A stretch of DNA of 58,454 bases from Nostoc sp. NMS7 (GTDB taxonomy: Bacteria > Cyanobacteriota > Cyanobacteriia > Cyanobacteriales > Nostocaceae), in assembly GCF_017115085.1 (NCBI RefSeq), contig NZ_JABXKJ010000238.1, forward strand, positions 1-58,454, given 5' to 3'. The number at the start of each line of letters is the position of its first letter. Position 1 is the stretch's first letter. Positions 7,200 to 16,053 of the stretch are shown in pieces. Under the pieces are notes generated by a model, which saw only the letters and a list, made by a program, of their open reading frames with translations, made no database searches and was not told where the DNA came from. The position numbers were made by a program, and so were the translations under genes.

Positions 7200-9557
7200 A
7201 TGCCGCAATATTTCGGAAAATTACCCACTACTAACCAACCTTGGACAAGTGTTAGCAATGTAAAAGCTGTAACCTGGGACAATAATATTATTAATTTTGA
7301 CTGTGGCGACTCACGCCTCATCATCAGTGTACTTGCTCCCAATTTAATCCGCGTGCGTTTTGCACCAACTGGGGAATTTATGCCTCGCCGTTCTTGGGCA
7401 GTGACACTGGATGATGCAGAATGGGCAATAACACCTTTTGCGGTGCGGGAAACTGAAGCAACGGTAGAAATTGAAACAGCACAGATTCGTGTATGTGTTC
7501 AGCGAGAAAAGTCTCGCATCGCCTGTTTTGACAAAGCTAATCGTCCTTTTGCCCAAGATGCAGAGATGGGGATGGGTTGGCGGATGGGCGCAGTTGCGGG
7601 GTGGAAGGAAATTGCAGCCGACGAACATTTCTATGGCTTTGGTGAACGCACAGGCTTTCTAGATAAACTCAGCGAGGTAAAAAGCAACTGGACAACGGAT
7701 GCCTTAGATTATGATGCACTGACTGATGAAATGTACCAAGCAATTCCATTTTTTATGGCTTTGCGCCCAGAGGTAAGCTATGGCATCTTTTTCAATACCA
7801 CTTTTTGGAGTCAGTTCGATATCGGTGCTGAACAACCGGGGGTTTGGAAGATGGAAACTCGCGGCGATGAATTAGATTATTACATTATCTATGGTTCCGA
7901 ACCTGCCCAAATCCTGGAAACTTACACTCAGCTAACTGGGAGAATGCCATTACCGCCGAAATGGGCGCTAGGTTATCATCAATGTCGCTGGAGTTACGAA
8001 TCAGAAACTGTTGTGCGGGAACTAGCAAAGGAATTTCGTCAGCGCCGCATTCCCTGCGATGTTATTCACCTCGATATTGACTATATGCGGGGTTATCGGG
8101 TGTTTACTTGGAGTCCTCAACGCTTCCCCAACCCGGCAAAACTTATAAGTGATTTAGCAGAAAATGGTTTCAAAACAGTCACGATCATTGATCCTGGTGT
8201 GAAGTATGAACCAGAAGCCAATTATGATGTTTTTGACCAAGGAATAGAAAACGACTATTTTGTGCGTAAAGCTGATGGTGCGTTGTTCCACGGTTATGTG
8301 TGGCCTGAGAAAGCTGTTTTTCCTGACTTTTTGCGTCCTGATGTGGGTGTTTGGTGGGCTGATTTACACAAAAGCTTAACTGATATTGGTGTGGCAGGAA
8401 TTTGGAATGATATGAATGAACCTGCCATAAACGATCGCCCTTTCGGCGATGATGGTGAAAAGATTTGGTTTCCCCTAGATGCACCGCAGGGGTATGAGGG
8501 GGATGAGGGGGATATTCCTGCATCTTCTTCTACTCATAGAGAAGTGCATAATTTGTATGGGTTGATGATGGCTAAAGCTTGTTATGAAGGCTTGCAACGG
8601 CATCGAGGCTCAGAGCGATCGTTTGTGTTAACGCGATCGGGTTATGCTGGTGTGCAACGCTGGTCTTCTGTATGGATGGGAGATAACCAATCGTTGTGGG
8701 AGCATTTAGAAATGTCTCTGCCGATGCTTTGCAATATGGGACTTTCGGGTGTGGGGTTTGTGGGTTGCGATATTGGCGGGTTTGCTGGTAACGCCACAGC
8801 AGAATTATTTGCTCGCTGGATGCAGGTAGGAATGCTTTACCCGTTGATGCGCGGACATTCGGCAATGTCTACTGCTCGTCATGAACCTTGGGTATTTGGC
8901 GATCGCGTTGAAAATATCTGTCGAGAATATATTAACCTACGTTATCAACTACTTCCCTACATTTATAATCTTTTTTGGGAAGCGGCAACAACAGGCGCAC
9001 CGATTTTAAGACCATTATTATACCATTTCCCCAACGATCCGAAAACTTACACTCTCTACGATCAAGTATTGCTAGGTGCGTCGCTGATGGCTGCACCAAT
9101 TTACCGCCCTGGAGTTGAGCATCGATCTGTCTATTTACCGCTTGGCACTTGGTATGATTGGTGGAGTGGCGATCGCTATGAAGGCCCGATTCATATTCTG
9201 GCTCATGCACCATTGGAAAGAATGCCACTGTATGTCCGTAGTGGTGCGATCGTTCCGATGCAACCTGTCAGCCAATACGTTGATCAAGCCCCGCTCGACG
9301 AGATTCGATTACGGATTTGGCCTGGTAATAATAAATATCAGCTATTTGAAGATGATGGACACACAAACGAGTATCAAGATAAAAACTTTTCGTTAGTAAA
9401 TATCAGCGTATTTACTGATAAAAATCAAACAGTAGTAGAAATTGAAGCAAGAGTTGGGGAATGGACACCTTCACCGCGTCAAGTGATTGTAGAACTTGTT
9501 GGTATTGGAGAGCAACGTTTCCAAGATGATGGTAAGCAACGTAGCCTGCAATTCTGA
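7200..9557 (+). CDS. Glycoside hydrolase family 31 alpha-glucosidase
   Basis: GH31 enzymes release alpha-linked glucose (or xylose) from oligosaccharides with retention. Counting from the ATG at 7200, the catalytic nucleophile is D404 in WNDMNEP and the acid/base is D495 in WMGDNQSLWEH; the conserved GCDIGGF motif follows. An N-terminal beta-sandwich precedes the barrel, and a C-terminal DUF5110-like beta domain ends the protein. The length of 785 residues is normal. An in-frame ATG at 7167 would add 11 residues (MLTSVNCLIND); MPQYFGKL is the more natural start, though neither has a clear Shine-Dalgarno. No signal peptide, so cytoplasmic, perhaps in glycogen or maltodextrin turnover (inference). 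A single-gene unit. Confidence 0.92.
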   Translation: MPQYFGKLPTTNQPWTSVSNVKAVTWDNNIINFDCGDSRLIISVLAPNLIRVRFAPTGEFMPRRSWAVTLDDAEWAITPFAVRETEATVEIETAQIRVCVQREKSRIACFDKANRPFAQDAEMGMGWRMGAVAGWKEIAADEHFYGFGERTGFLDKLSEVKSNWTTDALDYDALTDEMYQAIPFFMALRPEVSYGIFFNTTFWSQFDIGAEQPGVWKMETRGDELDYYIIYGSEPAQILETYTQLTGRMPLPPKWALGYHQCRWSYESETVVRELAKEFRQRRIPCDVIHLDIDYMRGYRVFTWSPQRFPNPAKLISDLAENGFKTVTIIDPGVKYEPEANYDVFDQGIENDYFVRKADGALFHGYVWPEKAVFPDFLRPDVGVWWADLHKSLTDIGVAGIWNDMNEPAINDRPFGDDGEKIWFPLDAPQGYEGDEGDIPASSSTHREVHNLYGLMMAKACYEGLQRHRGSERSFVLTRSGYAGVQRWSSVWMGDNQSLWEHLEMSLPMLCNMGLSGVGFVGCDIGGFAGNATAELFARWMQVGMLYPLMRGHSAMSTARHEPWVFGDRVENICREYINLRYQLLPYIYNLFWEAATTGAPILRPLLYHFPNDPKTYTLYDQVLLGASLMAAPIYRPGVEHRSVYLPLGTWYDWWSGDRYEGPIHILAHAPLERMPLYVRSGAIVPMQPVSQYVDQAPLDEIRLRIWPGNNKYQLFEDDGHTNEYQDKNFSLVNISVFTDKNQTVVEIEARVGEWTPSPRQVIVELVGIGEQRFQDDGKQRSLQF

Positions 9558-9626
9558 AATACTCACAAAGCTGGCTTATTGAGCCACCATTATCTATTAC
9601 TCTAAATTGTGCAACAAAAAATATGC

Positions 9627-9695
9627 AGGGGGACAAGGGGGACAAGTCTCTCCTTTGTCTCCCCCATCTTCCTTGTCTCCCTTGTCTCTTCTTCA
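9627..9695. repeat. Inverted copy 1 of a GGGAGACAA-rich repeat
   Basis: This segment is the reverse complement of 11692-11777, allowing one extra 9-bp GGAGACAAG-type unit in the latter and some divergence at the outer end. The pair brackets the DUF4168 and holA genes. Confidence 0.75.
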
Positions 9696-9760
9696 TCGTA
9701 AATCAAAGGGTTTAAGACCCCTACCTATATAGGTAGCGCCAGTTTCAGTCCTTAGAAGGC

Positions 9761-9980
9761 GGGACGCTACGCGAACGACAGGCTCAGGAACCATCGGGGT
9801 TAAAATCGAACGTAGTTGCCACAACTCTTGGAAAATACGCAAGGCACTTCTCTTCTCTACGAGACGCTACGCGAAGGTCTGAAAATGTCTAAAATGTTTG
9901 AATTTTGTTAGCGTAGCGTTAGCGAGTCCGCGTACTCTGTAAGAGTTGCAAGCTACGCTTTTAGCGTCTCGTAGAGAGCG
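9761..9980. repeat. Cluster of GACGCTACGCGAA dispersed repeats
   Basis: GGGACGCTACGCGAAC at 9761-9776, CTACGAGACGCTACGCGAAG at 9857-9876, and inverted relatives around 9909-9935 and 9955-9981. The same motif recurs near 20925, 49700-49742 and 55100. These fill most of the gene-free stretch 9558-10070, together with a GAATTTT heptamer run near 9985. Confidence 0.7.
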
Positions 9981-10070
9981 TCATTTTGAATTTTGAATTG
10001 TTAAGCCCCATGCCCTCGGATATTTTTATTTCAAGATGAATAATTATTGTGTATTGGGGCGATGTTTTAA

Positions 10071-10553
10071 CTACCGGGACTCAGGAGTTTGTTGCAGACG
10101 TAATAGGCTATCGTAAACCTGCCGTTTTAACATATTGTTATTTTGTAGTTCTAGAGTAATTTTGTTGAACTGATCAAAGCTCAAACCATTATCTGCGACA
10201 ATTTTTTGAGCGCGAGTACAGTAATTGACTGCAATATCTTGAGCTTTCTTTGGAAGACCATTAAAGCTGTTAGAATCGTTACAAACAATCTTGGGAATTT
10301 CTCCATTGCCAATAAGTTTTTTAATTTCTTCAAAAGCATTTTGACGTGCTGGCTCCATTGCTAGCACGGCTTGAGCGTAACTATCAATTTCAGTATTGTT
10401 AACTATTGGTAATGGAGTTTGACCATCAGCTTTTAAACTCAATGAAAAAGCGTTTAAAATCACACCTGCAGTAGCGATCGCGCCCAAAAAGAATGATTGG
10501 GAAAGGATTCGCTTTCGGCTATGTCGGGAAAATAAATCGGAAATTTTCTTCAT
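10071..10553 (-). CDS. DUF4168 domain protein, exported or membrane-anchored
   Basis: 160 residues. A basic N-terminus (MKKISDLFSRHSRKR) is followed by a hydrophobic segment at about 19-40, acting as a signal peptide or anchor. The remainder fits DUF4168: EIDSYAQAVLAMEPARQNAF, then a helical region ending GLSFDQFNKITLELQNN. Two cysteines (NDSN-adjacent C and NYC) could pair outside the cytoplasm. No biochemical role is established for this family, which is common in cyanobacteria. It lies about 110 bp downstream of holA's end, in the same direction, with its own short leader. Confidence 0.85.
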   Translation of the reverse strand: MKKISDLFSRHSRKRILSQSFFLGAIATAGVILNAFSLSLKADGQTPLPIVNNTEIDSYAQAVLAMEPARQNAFEEIKKLIGNGEIPKIVCNDSNSFNGLPKKAQDIAVNYCTRAQKIVADNGLSFDQFNKITLELQNNNMLKRQVYDSLLRLQQTPESR

Positions 10554-10665
10554 ATAGTGTGTGACACAAAACTACATCAGGATATTTATAAGAACTTTGA
10601 ATTATTTTCAGAGTTGGAAGTTCCAGCAACTACTCAATACAACATCAAGCTTTTATATTTGATTG

Positions 10666-11655
10666 TCAATTGCCTCGACATACTTGACAAAGTTCGATTA
10701 TTTTAGTCTGGAGTGTTGACATATCTGATGCTCCTTGCTTGAGGCTGACTTCCAACTCCAGTAGTAGGGGTAAGCAAGAGATTAACTGTTGCACAGAAAG
10801 CAGCCTGATTTCTTGTTGTAAGAAGTAGATCCGTTTAGGATTACCGATATCAGCAGCTTGAGCGATCGCTTGTTGATTGCGCTCACCACTTTCGATCATA
10901 ATCTTTACCCATAGCCAGGTGCGAAATTGTCCAATCAGTGTGGCAACTATCCGTAATCCCGGCTCAGAAGCATTGATCAGATCCGCCAAGGTTGTCAAAG
11001 CTTTAGCTGTATCTCCTGTTCTGATTGCTGCTGCTAATTGTAAGCTATTTTGAGTAGTATTTCTGACTAACTTTGTAACAGTATCTATATCTAAAGGCTT
11101 ATTGCTACCTTGGGCATATAGCCGCAATTTCTCTAACTCATTGTAGAGAAGCCGTGTATCATTTCCTACGGATTCTGCCAACAACTGGGCAGTATTGGCA
11201 GTCAGTTTTACGCCCACAGTCTGGGCTGCTTGATTAACAGATTGCACCAGCAATTCTGTTTTCCAAGGGGGAATGAGCGGAAATTCTTGGAACTCGGTAG
11301 CAAACTGTTTTAACAATTTCGTGGATTTAAGGCGTTCATCTGGCTTATTACGGCTGGTGAGCAATAAAAATGAGTTTTCGGGGGTGACAGGTAGCGATCG
11401 CACCAATTCTGCTAATACATTCTCTGGACAGTGCTGAAACAGAGTAGTATTTATCAGCCATACCAAGCGCCCACCAGCGCCAAAAGTGGGTGTCATCACC
11501 TGATTTAAGCCCTGAATCGCAGCATCAGCTTGATCTGGGGGGAATGAAGAGTAGTTAAAACTAATCCATTGGGGATCGAGGATGCGATCGCGCAGCATAG
11601 CGATCGCCTTTTCGATAGCAAAATCATCCTCACCCCAGTAAACATAGATTGGCAT
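10666..11655 (-). CDS. holA: DNA polymerase III subunit delta
   Basis: HolA is the clamp-loader subunit that opens the beta sliding clamp. The 329-residue length and the N-terminus MPIYVYWGEDDFAIEKAIAM fit the family, as do the AAA+-like fold, the segment FLLLTSRNKPDERLKSTK, and the C-terminal helical collar ending LCQVCRGN. An open reading extends 42 codons further upstream, but those are encoded by the GGGAGACAA repeat at 11692-11777 and are low-complexity, so the ATG at 11655 is preferred. The gene lies between inverted copies of that repeat. Confidence 0.93.
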   Translation of the reverse strand: MPIYVYWGEDDFAIEKAIAMLRDRILDPQWISFNYSSFPPDQADAAIQGLNQVMTPTFGAGGRLVWLINTTLFQHCPENVLAELVRSLPVTPENSFLLLTSRNKPDERLKSTKLLKQFATEFQEFPLIPPWKTELLVQSVNQAAQTVGVKLTANTAQLLAESVGNDTRLLYNELEKLRLYAQGSNKPLDIDTVTKLVRNTTQNSLQLAAAIRTGDTAKALTTLADLINASEPGLRIVATLIGQFRTWLWVKIMIESGERNQQAIAQAADIGNPKRIYFLQQEIRLLSVQQLISCLPLLLELEVSLKQGASDMSTLQTKIIELCQVCRGN

Positions 11656-11691
11656 AGACAAACCTCTTACTGGGACATTGGGCATGGGGCA

Positions 11692-11777
11692 TGAAGAAGA
11701 GACAAGGGAGACAAGGGAGACAAGGAAGAGGGGGGGAGACAAAGGAGAGACTTGTTCAATAATTCCCCCTTGTCCCC
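11692..11777. repeat. Inverted copy 2 of the GGGAGACAA-rich repeat
   Basis: Tandem GGGAGACAA-type 9-mers followed by G-rich tract and ACAAAGGAGAGACTTGT, complementary to 9627-9695. It lies in the holA leader. Confidence 0.75.
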
Positions 11778-11877
11778 CCACTCCCCACTCCTAAAAACTA
11801 AATACTTTTGAAATCATTCTGTTAATCGGGATAATTTTCCCTAAAATCTATCAAGTGAGAGCGTGAGGCTATAAAGA

Positions 11878-12669
11878 TTGGACGACAACTATCAAACTTA
11901 CTTAAATCGGTTAGCACGACTAACGCTGCCAGAAGCCTACAGATCGCAAGTTCAGCATATTCAGGAATCTTCTAAATTTCAGCCAGATTCTGGGTTAATA
12001 CAAGCAACAGCCTTTCCTGGCTATACGCTAATTACCCCGCCTGCGGCAGAAGAAGAATCACAAAACTCTGCTTTCTATGCCAAATTACAGACTTACCAAC
12101 AGGAACTTTTACAGTTGCCTGTAAACCGTAATTTGATTGTACCTGTACCTCCTGCTAGCTTCCATCTAACTTTAGCGGATTTAATTTGGGACAATGCTTA
12201 CCTTGATGCCTACGAAAAAAATCCCAAATTTGACGAGGAGTTACACTCTTGTTTAGCCGAAATGTTTCAGCAATATCAACAATTGATGACAAACAGGAGT
12301 CATCCGATTAAATGGCAAATCTTGGGACTAATACTGATGCCAAGAGCTGTAGCCGTTTGTTTAGTACCCAAGGATGAAAGCTGCTACGAGGAAATTAGTA
12401 AATTTCGCCGAACAATTTATCAGAACCCCAAGTTAATTGCTTTGGGTATTGAGCAGCATTATCACTTTACAGCCCATATTACATTAGCGTATTTTGGGGA
12501 GGTTTCATCTGACTTAGACCGCACAAGTTTCAGCACAATGCTTTCTCAATTGAATGAACAATGGCTGTTAGATTTGCCAGAAATTTTAATTCATCGCGTC
12601 GAATTACGGAAGTTTAATGACATGACCCGCTATTATCGTGAACCAGACTGGCCAGTTTTAGATTTTTGA
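11878..12669 (+). CDS. 2H-phosphoesterase-like protein (DUF1868 type)
   Basis: 263 residues with two HxTL motifs, HLTL at 96-99 (in PPASFHLTLADL) and HITL at 200-203 (in HFTAHITLAYFG), the paired signature of the 2H phosphoesterase superfamily, whose members hydrolyse or ligate cyclic phosphates and RNA ends. The substrate here is unknown. The start is TTG at 11878; there is no ATG nearby that would keep MDDNYQTYLNRLA, so the start is moderately certain. Soluble, no signal peptide, divergent from holA across about 220 bp. Confidence 0.75.
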   Translation: MDDNYQTYLNRLARLTLPEAYRSQVQHIQESSKFQPDSGLIQATAFPGYTLITPPAAEEESQNSAFYAKLQTYQQELLQLPVNRNLIVPVPPASFHLTLADLIWDNAYLDAYEKNPKFDEELHSCLAEMFQQYQQLMTNRSHPIKWQILGLILMPRAVAVCLVPKDESCYEEISKFRRTIYQNPKLIALGIEQHYHFTAHITLAYFGEVSSDLDRTSFSTMLSQLNEQWLLDLPEILIHRVELRKFNDMTRYYREPDWPVLDF

Positions 12670-12717
12670 TCTGATCCGCATATCATTTGAGCAACATTAA
12701 ATTTGGATTTGCTAATA

Positions 12718-12864
12718 TAGCGGTTCTCAGTTGAGTCTAATATAGACCTAACCCCCAACCCCTTCCCTACAAGAGAAGGGGAGTAAAATTCAAAGCCTCT
12801 CTCCTTTTAGGAGAGAGGTCAAAGTCTATTCCATACTAACGAGAAGCGCTACCGAGAACGGCTA
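12718..12864. repeat. Possible MITE with TAGC(G/C)GTTCTC ends
   Basis: TAGCGGTTCTC at 12718-12728 and GAGAACGGCTA at 12854-12864 are inverted with one mismatch. Inside are a C-rich hairpin (12755-12783) and a perfect 9-bp stem with a 5-nt loop at 12796-12818. TA dinucleotides at both ends would suit an IS630-type insertion. Flanking duplication is not conclusive. Confidence 0.45.
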
Positions 12865-12964
12865 CTTGGCAAGAACAATAAGATTTCCAACCTTTTAGAA
12901 AAATCGGTAATCTAAGCCTTTAATTTTTCACAAATCCAACAGGAATTTTATAGTTTATTTGCAT

Positions 12965-13735
12965 TTAAAATTCCGGTTGTTGATAACCAAGGTAAACAGC
13001 TTCTAAAAATACATCAGGTGTAATACCTTCTGGCAACTTTTTTAAATTAATAATAGCTACAACTTGCTCGGCTAACTTTAAAGATAATGAGGCTTTTGCT
13101 TTTAAGGACATTGCACCACGTCGCTGCAAATACTCACGAATAACAGCAAAATCATCAGGCATCAATGGTGATAAATCGGTAATTTGGATTAACTGTTCAT
13201 GAAGTACCTTAGCCTGTTCTGAAATTATTAATGTTGCTGATGCAGTCGGTGTTTGGGCTTGAATCACAATTGTCCCAGCTGCCAAATCACCTAAGCGCTT
13301 TTCTCGACGGCCAAACATAATTAAAAATGCGCCAATAAACAAAGTTTCATCAAAGGGTCGCAGTAAGGCACGTAGAGTTGCTTGTTGTAGCCCGATGAGT
13401 CTACCATCATCTCGAACTACGCGAATTTTAGCAACCCGTTTACCAGGGGTTTGCCCAAACCATAAGGTTTCAAAAAATACAAAATAGCCGATGTAAATTG
13501 CAAAAGCGATAATGAATAAAATTGCTATTAACCAAATTGCTAAATTCCGAGCCTCAAAAAAATTGAACAGTTGCGTCGAAAAGAGAGTCCAGCAAAGGAA
13601 AAACACAAGTAAGGTTACAGTCAAAACTGTATAGTCAATCAGCAGTGCCAAAGCTCGATTGCCGATTCCCGCTAGAGTAAATTCCAGTTCTACACTTTCT
13701 GGAGTCTGGAATGTGATGCGATTAAAAAAGCGCAT
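12965..13735 (-). CDS. RDD family membrane protein
   Basis: 256 residues. The N-terminal half is an RDD domain: GIGNRALALLIDYTVL (Arg and Asp of the signature), two hydrophobic segments at about 30-50 and 63-88, then FGQTPGKRVAKIRVV and a third segment at about 124-142 ending RREKRLGDLAAGTIV. The C-terminal 90 residues are soluble and helical. RDD proteins have been proposed as transporters or membrane adaptors; function here is unknown. It is co-directional with the membrane protein 45 bp upstream and probably in its operon. Confidence 0.88.
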   Translation of the reverse strand: MRFFNRITFQTPESVELEFTLAGIGNRALALLIDYTVLTVTLLVFFLCWTLFSTQLFNFFEARNLAIWLIAILFIIAFAIYIGYFVFFETLWFGQTPGKRVAKIRVVRDDGRLIGLQQATLRALLRPFDETLFIGAFLIMFGRREKRLGDLAAGTIVIQAQTPTASATLIISEQAKVLHEQLIQITDLSPLMPDDFAVIREYLQRRGAMSLKAKASLSLKLAEQVVAIINLKKLPEGITPDVFLEAVYLGYQQPEF

Positions 13736-13780
13736 ATTTTAACTAATTCAAAATTAATAGAGTTAAATTAAGGTGTTGAG

Positions 13781-14626
13781 TTAACGAAAATCCTGCAAGG
13801 GAGGTTCTCGTAATTGCAAACCTAGACCTTCGCGCCGACTACGCAAGTCAAAATATAAAACAGCTTTTAGTGCTTGCCAGAATGGCATCACAAAAACTCC
13901 ACCTACTAAGCCGCTGATCAAAGAAATAACATATACAATTCCGTAGATAGTAGAACCTCGCTCAAGCTTTATTAGGAATAGTTGGGGTATATAGTTAAAT
14001 ACAAATACTAACGGAAATGTAACGACACAGGCAACTAAAACAACGCCCTGAATGCGAAGTACTGAAGCTTTAGTTAAGTCCCAACTTCTGGCAACACTTT
14101 CGCCACCATTGATATTTTCCTCAACAGCTAGCGGTACCTCAGCTACTACCCAACGCGAGTAGAACCAAGTTAGTCCCAACAGCATAATAACTACCGTTAC
14201 AATAATTGCCAATGTAGTTGCAACTATAACACCTGTAGTACCTAGTATCCCTCCTAATACTACTCCCAGCAAGCCACCCACGATACCACCCGCGATCGCT
14301 AGTCCCAAATAAATTACAAGTATAGATATTCCTACTTGGAAAGCAACTCTTAAAAATGACCAAAGACGTGGATTAATATGGCTACTAGCAGTTTGGACAT
14401 TTTCAGGTTGGTAAACCAATTCTCCAAAAGCCAAGCGTGAAATTAGTCCAGAGATAGCTGCACATTTTGCCCAGCCGTAGATCGGAACTATAACCCACAA
14501 GTGAGCAATTAAAGCCAGTTTTAGATAAGTCTTCAGATGAGAACGATACAATCGTACCGCAGCACTGACAACATTCCCAACACTCAGTGGTTGTATGGAA
14601 CTGGAAGATCCAAAGTTTTCAGACAT
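13781..14626 (-). CDS. Polytopic membrane protein of unknown function
   Basis: 281 residues with about five to six hydrophobic segments (near 40-60, 105-130, 135-165, 195-215, 225-250). The N-terminal motif LSVGNVVSAAVRLYRSHLKTY resembles that of glycerophosphodiesterase-type membrane domains of unknown role. It heads a probable two-gene operon with the RDD gene and is divergent from the SpoIIM gene, sharing an 80-bp promoter region. The three neighbours look like one functional group. Confidence 0.75.
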   Translation of the reverse strand: MSENFGSSSSIQPLSVGNVVSAAVRLYRSHLKTYLKLALIAHLWVIVPIYGWAKCAAISGLISRLAFGELVYQPENVQTASSHINPRLWSFLRVAFQVGISILVIYLGLAIAGGIVGGLLGVVLGGILGTTGVIVATTLAIIVTVVIMLLGLTWFYSRWVVAEVPLAVEENINGGESVARSWDLTKASVLRIQGVVLVACVVTFPLVFVFNYIPQLFLIKLERGSTIYGIVYVISLISGLVGGVFVMPFWQALKAVLYFDLRSRREGLGLQLREPPLQDFR

Positions 14627-14706
14627 AATAGTAAATTTCCCATGAAACTACGGAGATGAAGTTGAGGCTATCTTAAGCTAAGTTAAACTCAGTGTTCCCA
14701 AAATTC

Positions 14707-15681
14707 ATGAATATTCAACGTTGGATTGCGCGACGAGAACCGAATTGGCAACGTCTGGATGCCCTATTAAGGCAGATAGAAAAAAAAGGGTTAAAATCCT
14801 TACGAGCAGCAGAAATTAGAGAGTTAGCGAGTTTGTATCGTTCAGTGGCGGCTGATTTAGCTCGTGCCCGCACACAACAAATCGGCAATACTTTAATCCA
14901 AAGTTTACAATCTTTAACAACTCGTGCTTATACGCAGATTTACCAAGGTTCGCGCCGACAGGAATGGCAGGCAATTCTGGAATTTTACCGATGGGGATTA
15001 CCATCTGTAGTTCAGAAAACATTTGCATATATTGCTGCTGCAACGGCGCTGTTTCTACTGGGGGCGCTAGTGGCTTGGTGGTATTCCTGGCAAAATCCTA
15101 GTTTTATGTCCTTGATAGTACCTGAAAGTTTGATTACCAAGGTGCGAGATGAGCATAAATTGTGGATGGGGTCAATTGTCGGCGTTGAACCTCTGGCATC
15201 CAGCAGTATTATGATCAATAACCTGTCGGTGTGTTTTGGGGCTGTTGCTGGTGGCATGACGGCTGGAGCATATACAACTTATTTGATGGTATTTAATGGC
15301 TTATTGATTGGTGCTGTTGGTACTTTGGTGGGTCAAAATAATCTGGCTTATCCTTTTTGGGCGTTTGTGTTTGGGCATGGTTCTTTGGAATTACCCGCGA
15401 TCTTTTTTGCTGGGGGTGCAGGATTTTTATTAGCAAGAGCAATTTTATTTCCTGGTAAATATCGCCGTGGGGATGCACTGAAATTGTATGGTTCGCAGGC
15501 GGTGCAGCTAGTATTTGGGATTGTACCAATGTTGATTATTGCTGGTGCGATCGAAGGCTTTTTTTCTCCTAATCCCAGCATACCTGAACCGATTAAATAT
15601 CTGGTCGGAATGGCATTGTTTGTCCTTTTGGTGCTGTATTGTAGTCGCAAGCAAACATCAAATAATTTAGATGGCGGCTGA
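14707..15681 (+). CDS. SpoIIM family (stage II sporulation M-like) membrane protein
   Basis: 324 residues. The N-terminus MNIQRWIARREPNWQRLDALL and LASLYRSVAADLARARTQ are typical of the SpoIIM/DUF95 family; about five transmembrane segments follow from residue 100 onward, with a conserved FVFGHGSLELPAIFFAGGAG signature. A GTG start 15 bp upstream (MFPKF) is possible but less natural. In sporulating Firmicutes SpoIIM takes part in engulfment; in non-spore-formers it is usually found near RDD and MoxR/DUF58 genes, and RDD is present here. Cyanobacterial function is unknown. Confidence 0.88.
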   Translation: MNIQRWIARREPNWQRLDALLRQIEKKGLKSLRAAEIRELASLYRSVAADLARARTQQIGNTLIQSLQSLTTRAYTQIYQGSRRQEWQAILEFYRWGLPSVVQKTFAYIAAATALFLLGALVAWWYSWQNPSFMSLIVPESLITKVRDEHKLWMGSIVGVEPLASSSIMINNLSVCFGAVAGGMTAGAYTTYLMVFNGLLIGAVGTLVGQNNLAYPFWAFVFGHGSLELPAIFFAGGAGFLLARAILFPGKYRRGDALKLYGSQAVQLVFGIVPMLIIAGAIEGFFSPNPSIPEPIKYLVGMALFVLLVLYCSRKQTSNNLDGG

Positions 15682-15729
15682 TTGGTAAATTTAAAAAATA
15701 TTTGTCCTTGGCTTACCTCACCTTCAATT

Positions 15730-15750
15730 CCTCTCCTTATAAAGGAGAGG
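15730..15750. repeat. CCTCTCCTT hairpin repeat
   Basis: 9-bp perfect stem with a 3-nt loop after the SpoIIM gene; a member of the C-rich hairpin group. It lacks a T-run, so terminator function is uncertain. Confidence 0.5.
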
Positions 15751-15910
15751 GAAGCTAGATCAAGATGAAGTTTTGCATTTTATTTAACTCACGTTCCTTA
15801 CTATTCTTACACTGAAGTATAATTTTGAAATTGGGTTATTTTTTCAATTTTAATTATTTAAATTTTTCATCAGCATATTTTTGCTAAAGTAATCTAGTTA
15901 ATGAAATATC

Positions 15911-15975
15911 AATAAACAAAAGATTAAGGAATGTTTAAAAGCAAGATTTAATCAGCTATTAATCTTTTGTTTATT
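15911..15975. promoter_or_regulatory. 17-bp inverted repeat upstream of pstS
   Basis: Arms at 15911-15927 and 15959-15975 are perfectly complementary over 17 bp with a 31-bp spacer. The right arm overlaps the second and third units of the Pho-box array. It could form a hairpin in the leader or be a two-sided protein-binding site. Confidence 0.7.
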
Positions 15976-15987
15976 CATCCTTAACCA
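15947..15987 (+). promoter_or_regulatory. Candidate Pho box (SphR/PhoB binding array)
   Basis: Four octamers at an exact 11-bp spacing: TTTAATCA (15947), ATTAATCT (15958), GTTTATTC (15969), CTTAACCA (15980). Cyanobacterial Pho boxes consist of 8-bp PyTTAAPyPy(T/A)-type repeats separated by 3 bp; the last unit fits best. It ends 66 bp before the pstS start. Phosphate-starvation control is inferred. Confidence 0.65.
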
Positions 15988-16053
15988 TAAAAAATGTAAG
16001 TTATTTGAATGCTGAAATTACAGCATAAAAGTATTCCTTTAATTAGAGGTAAT

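Noticed and set aside
9412..9696. 94-codon minus-strand frame across the GGGAGACAA repeat
   Set aside because: It is repeat-encoded and partly antisense to the alpha-glucosidase end.
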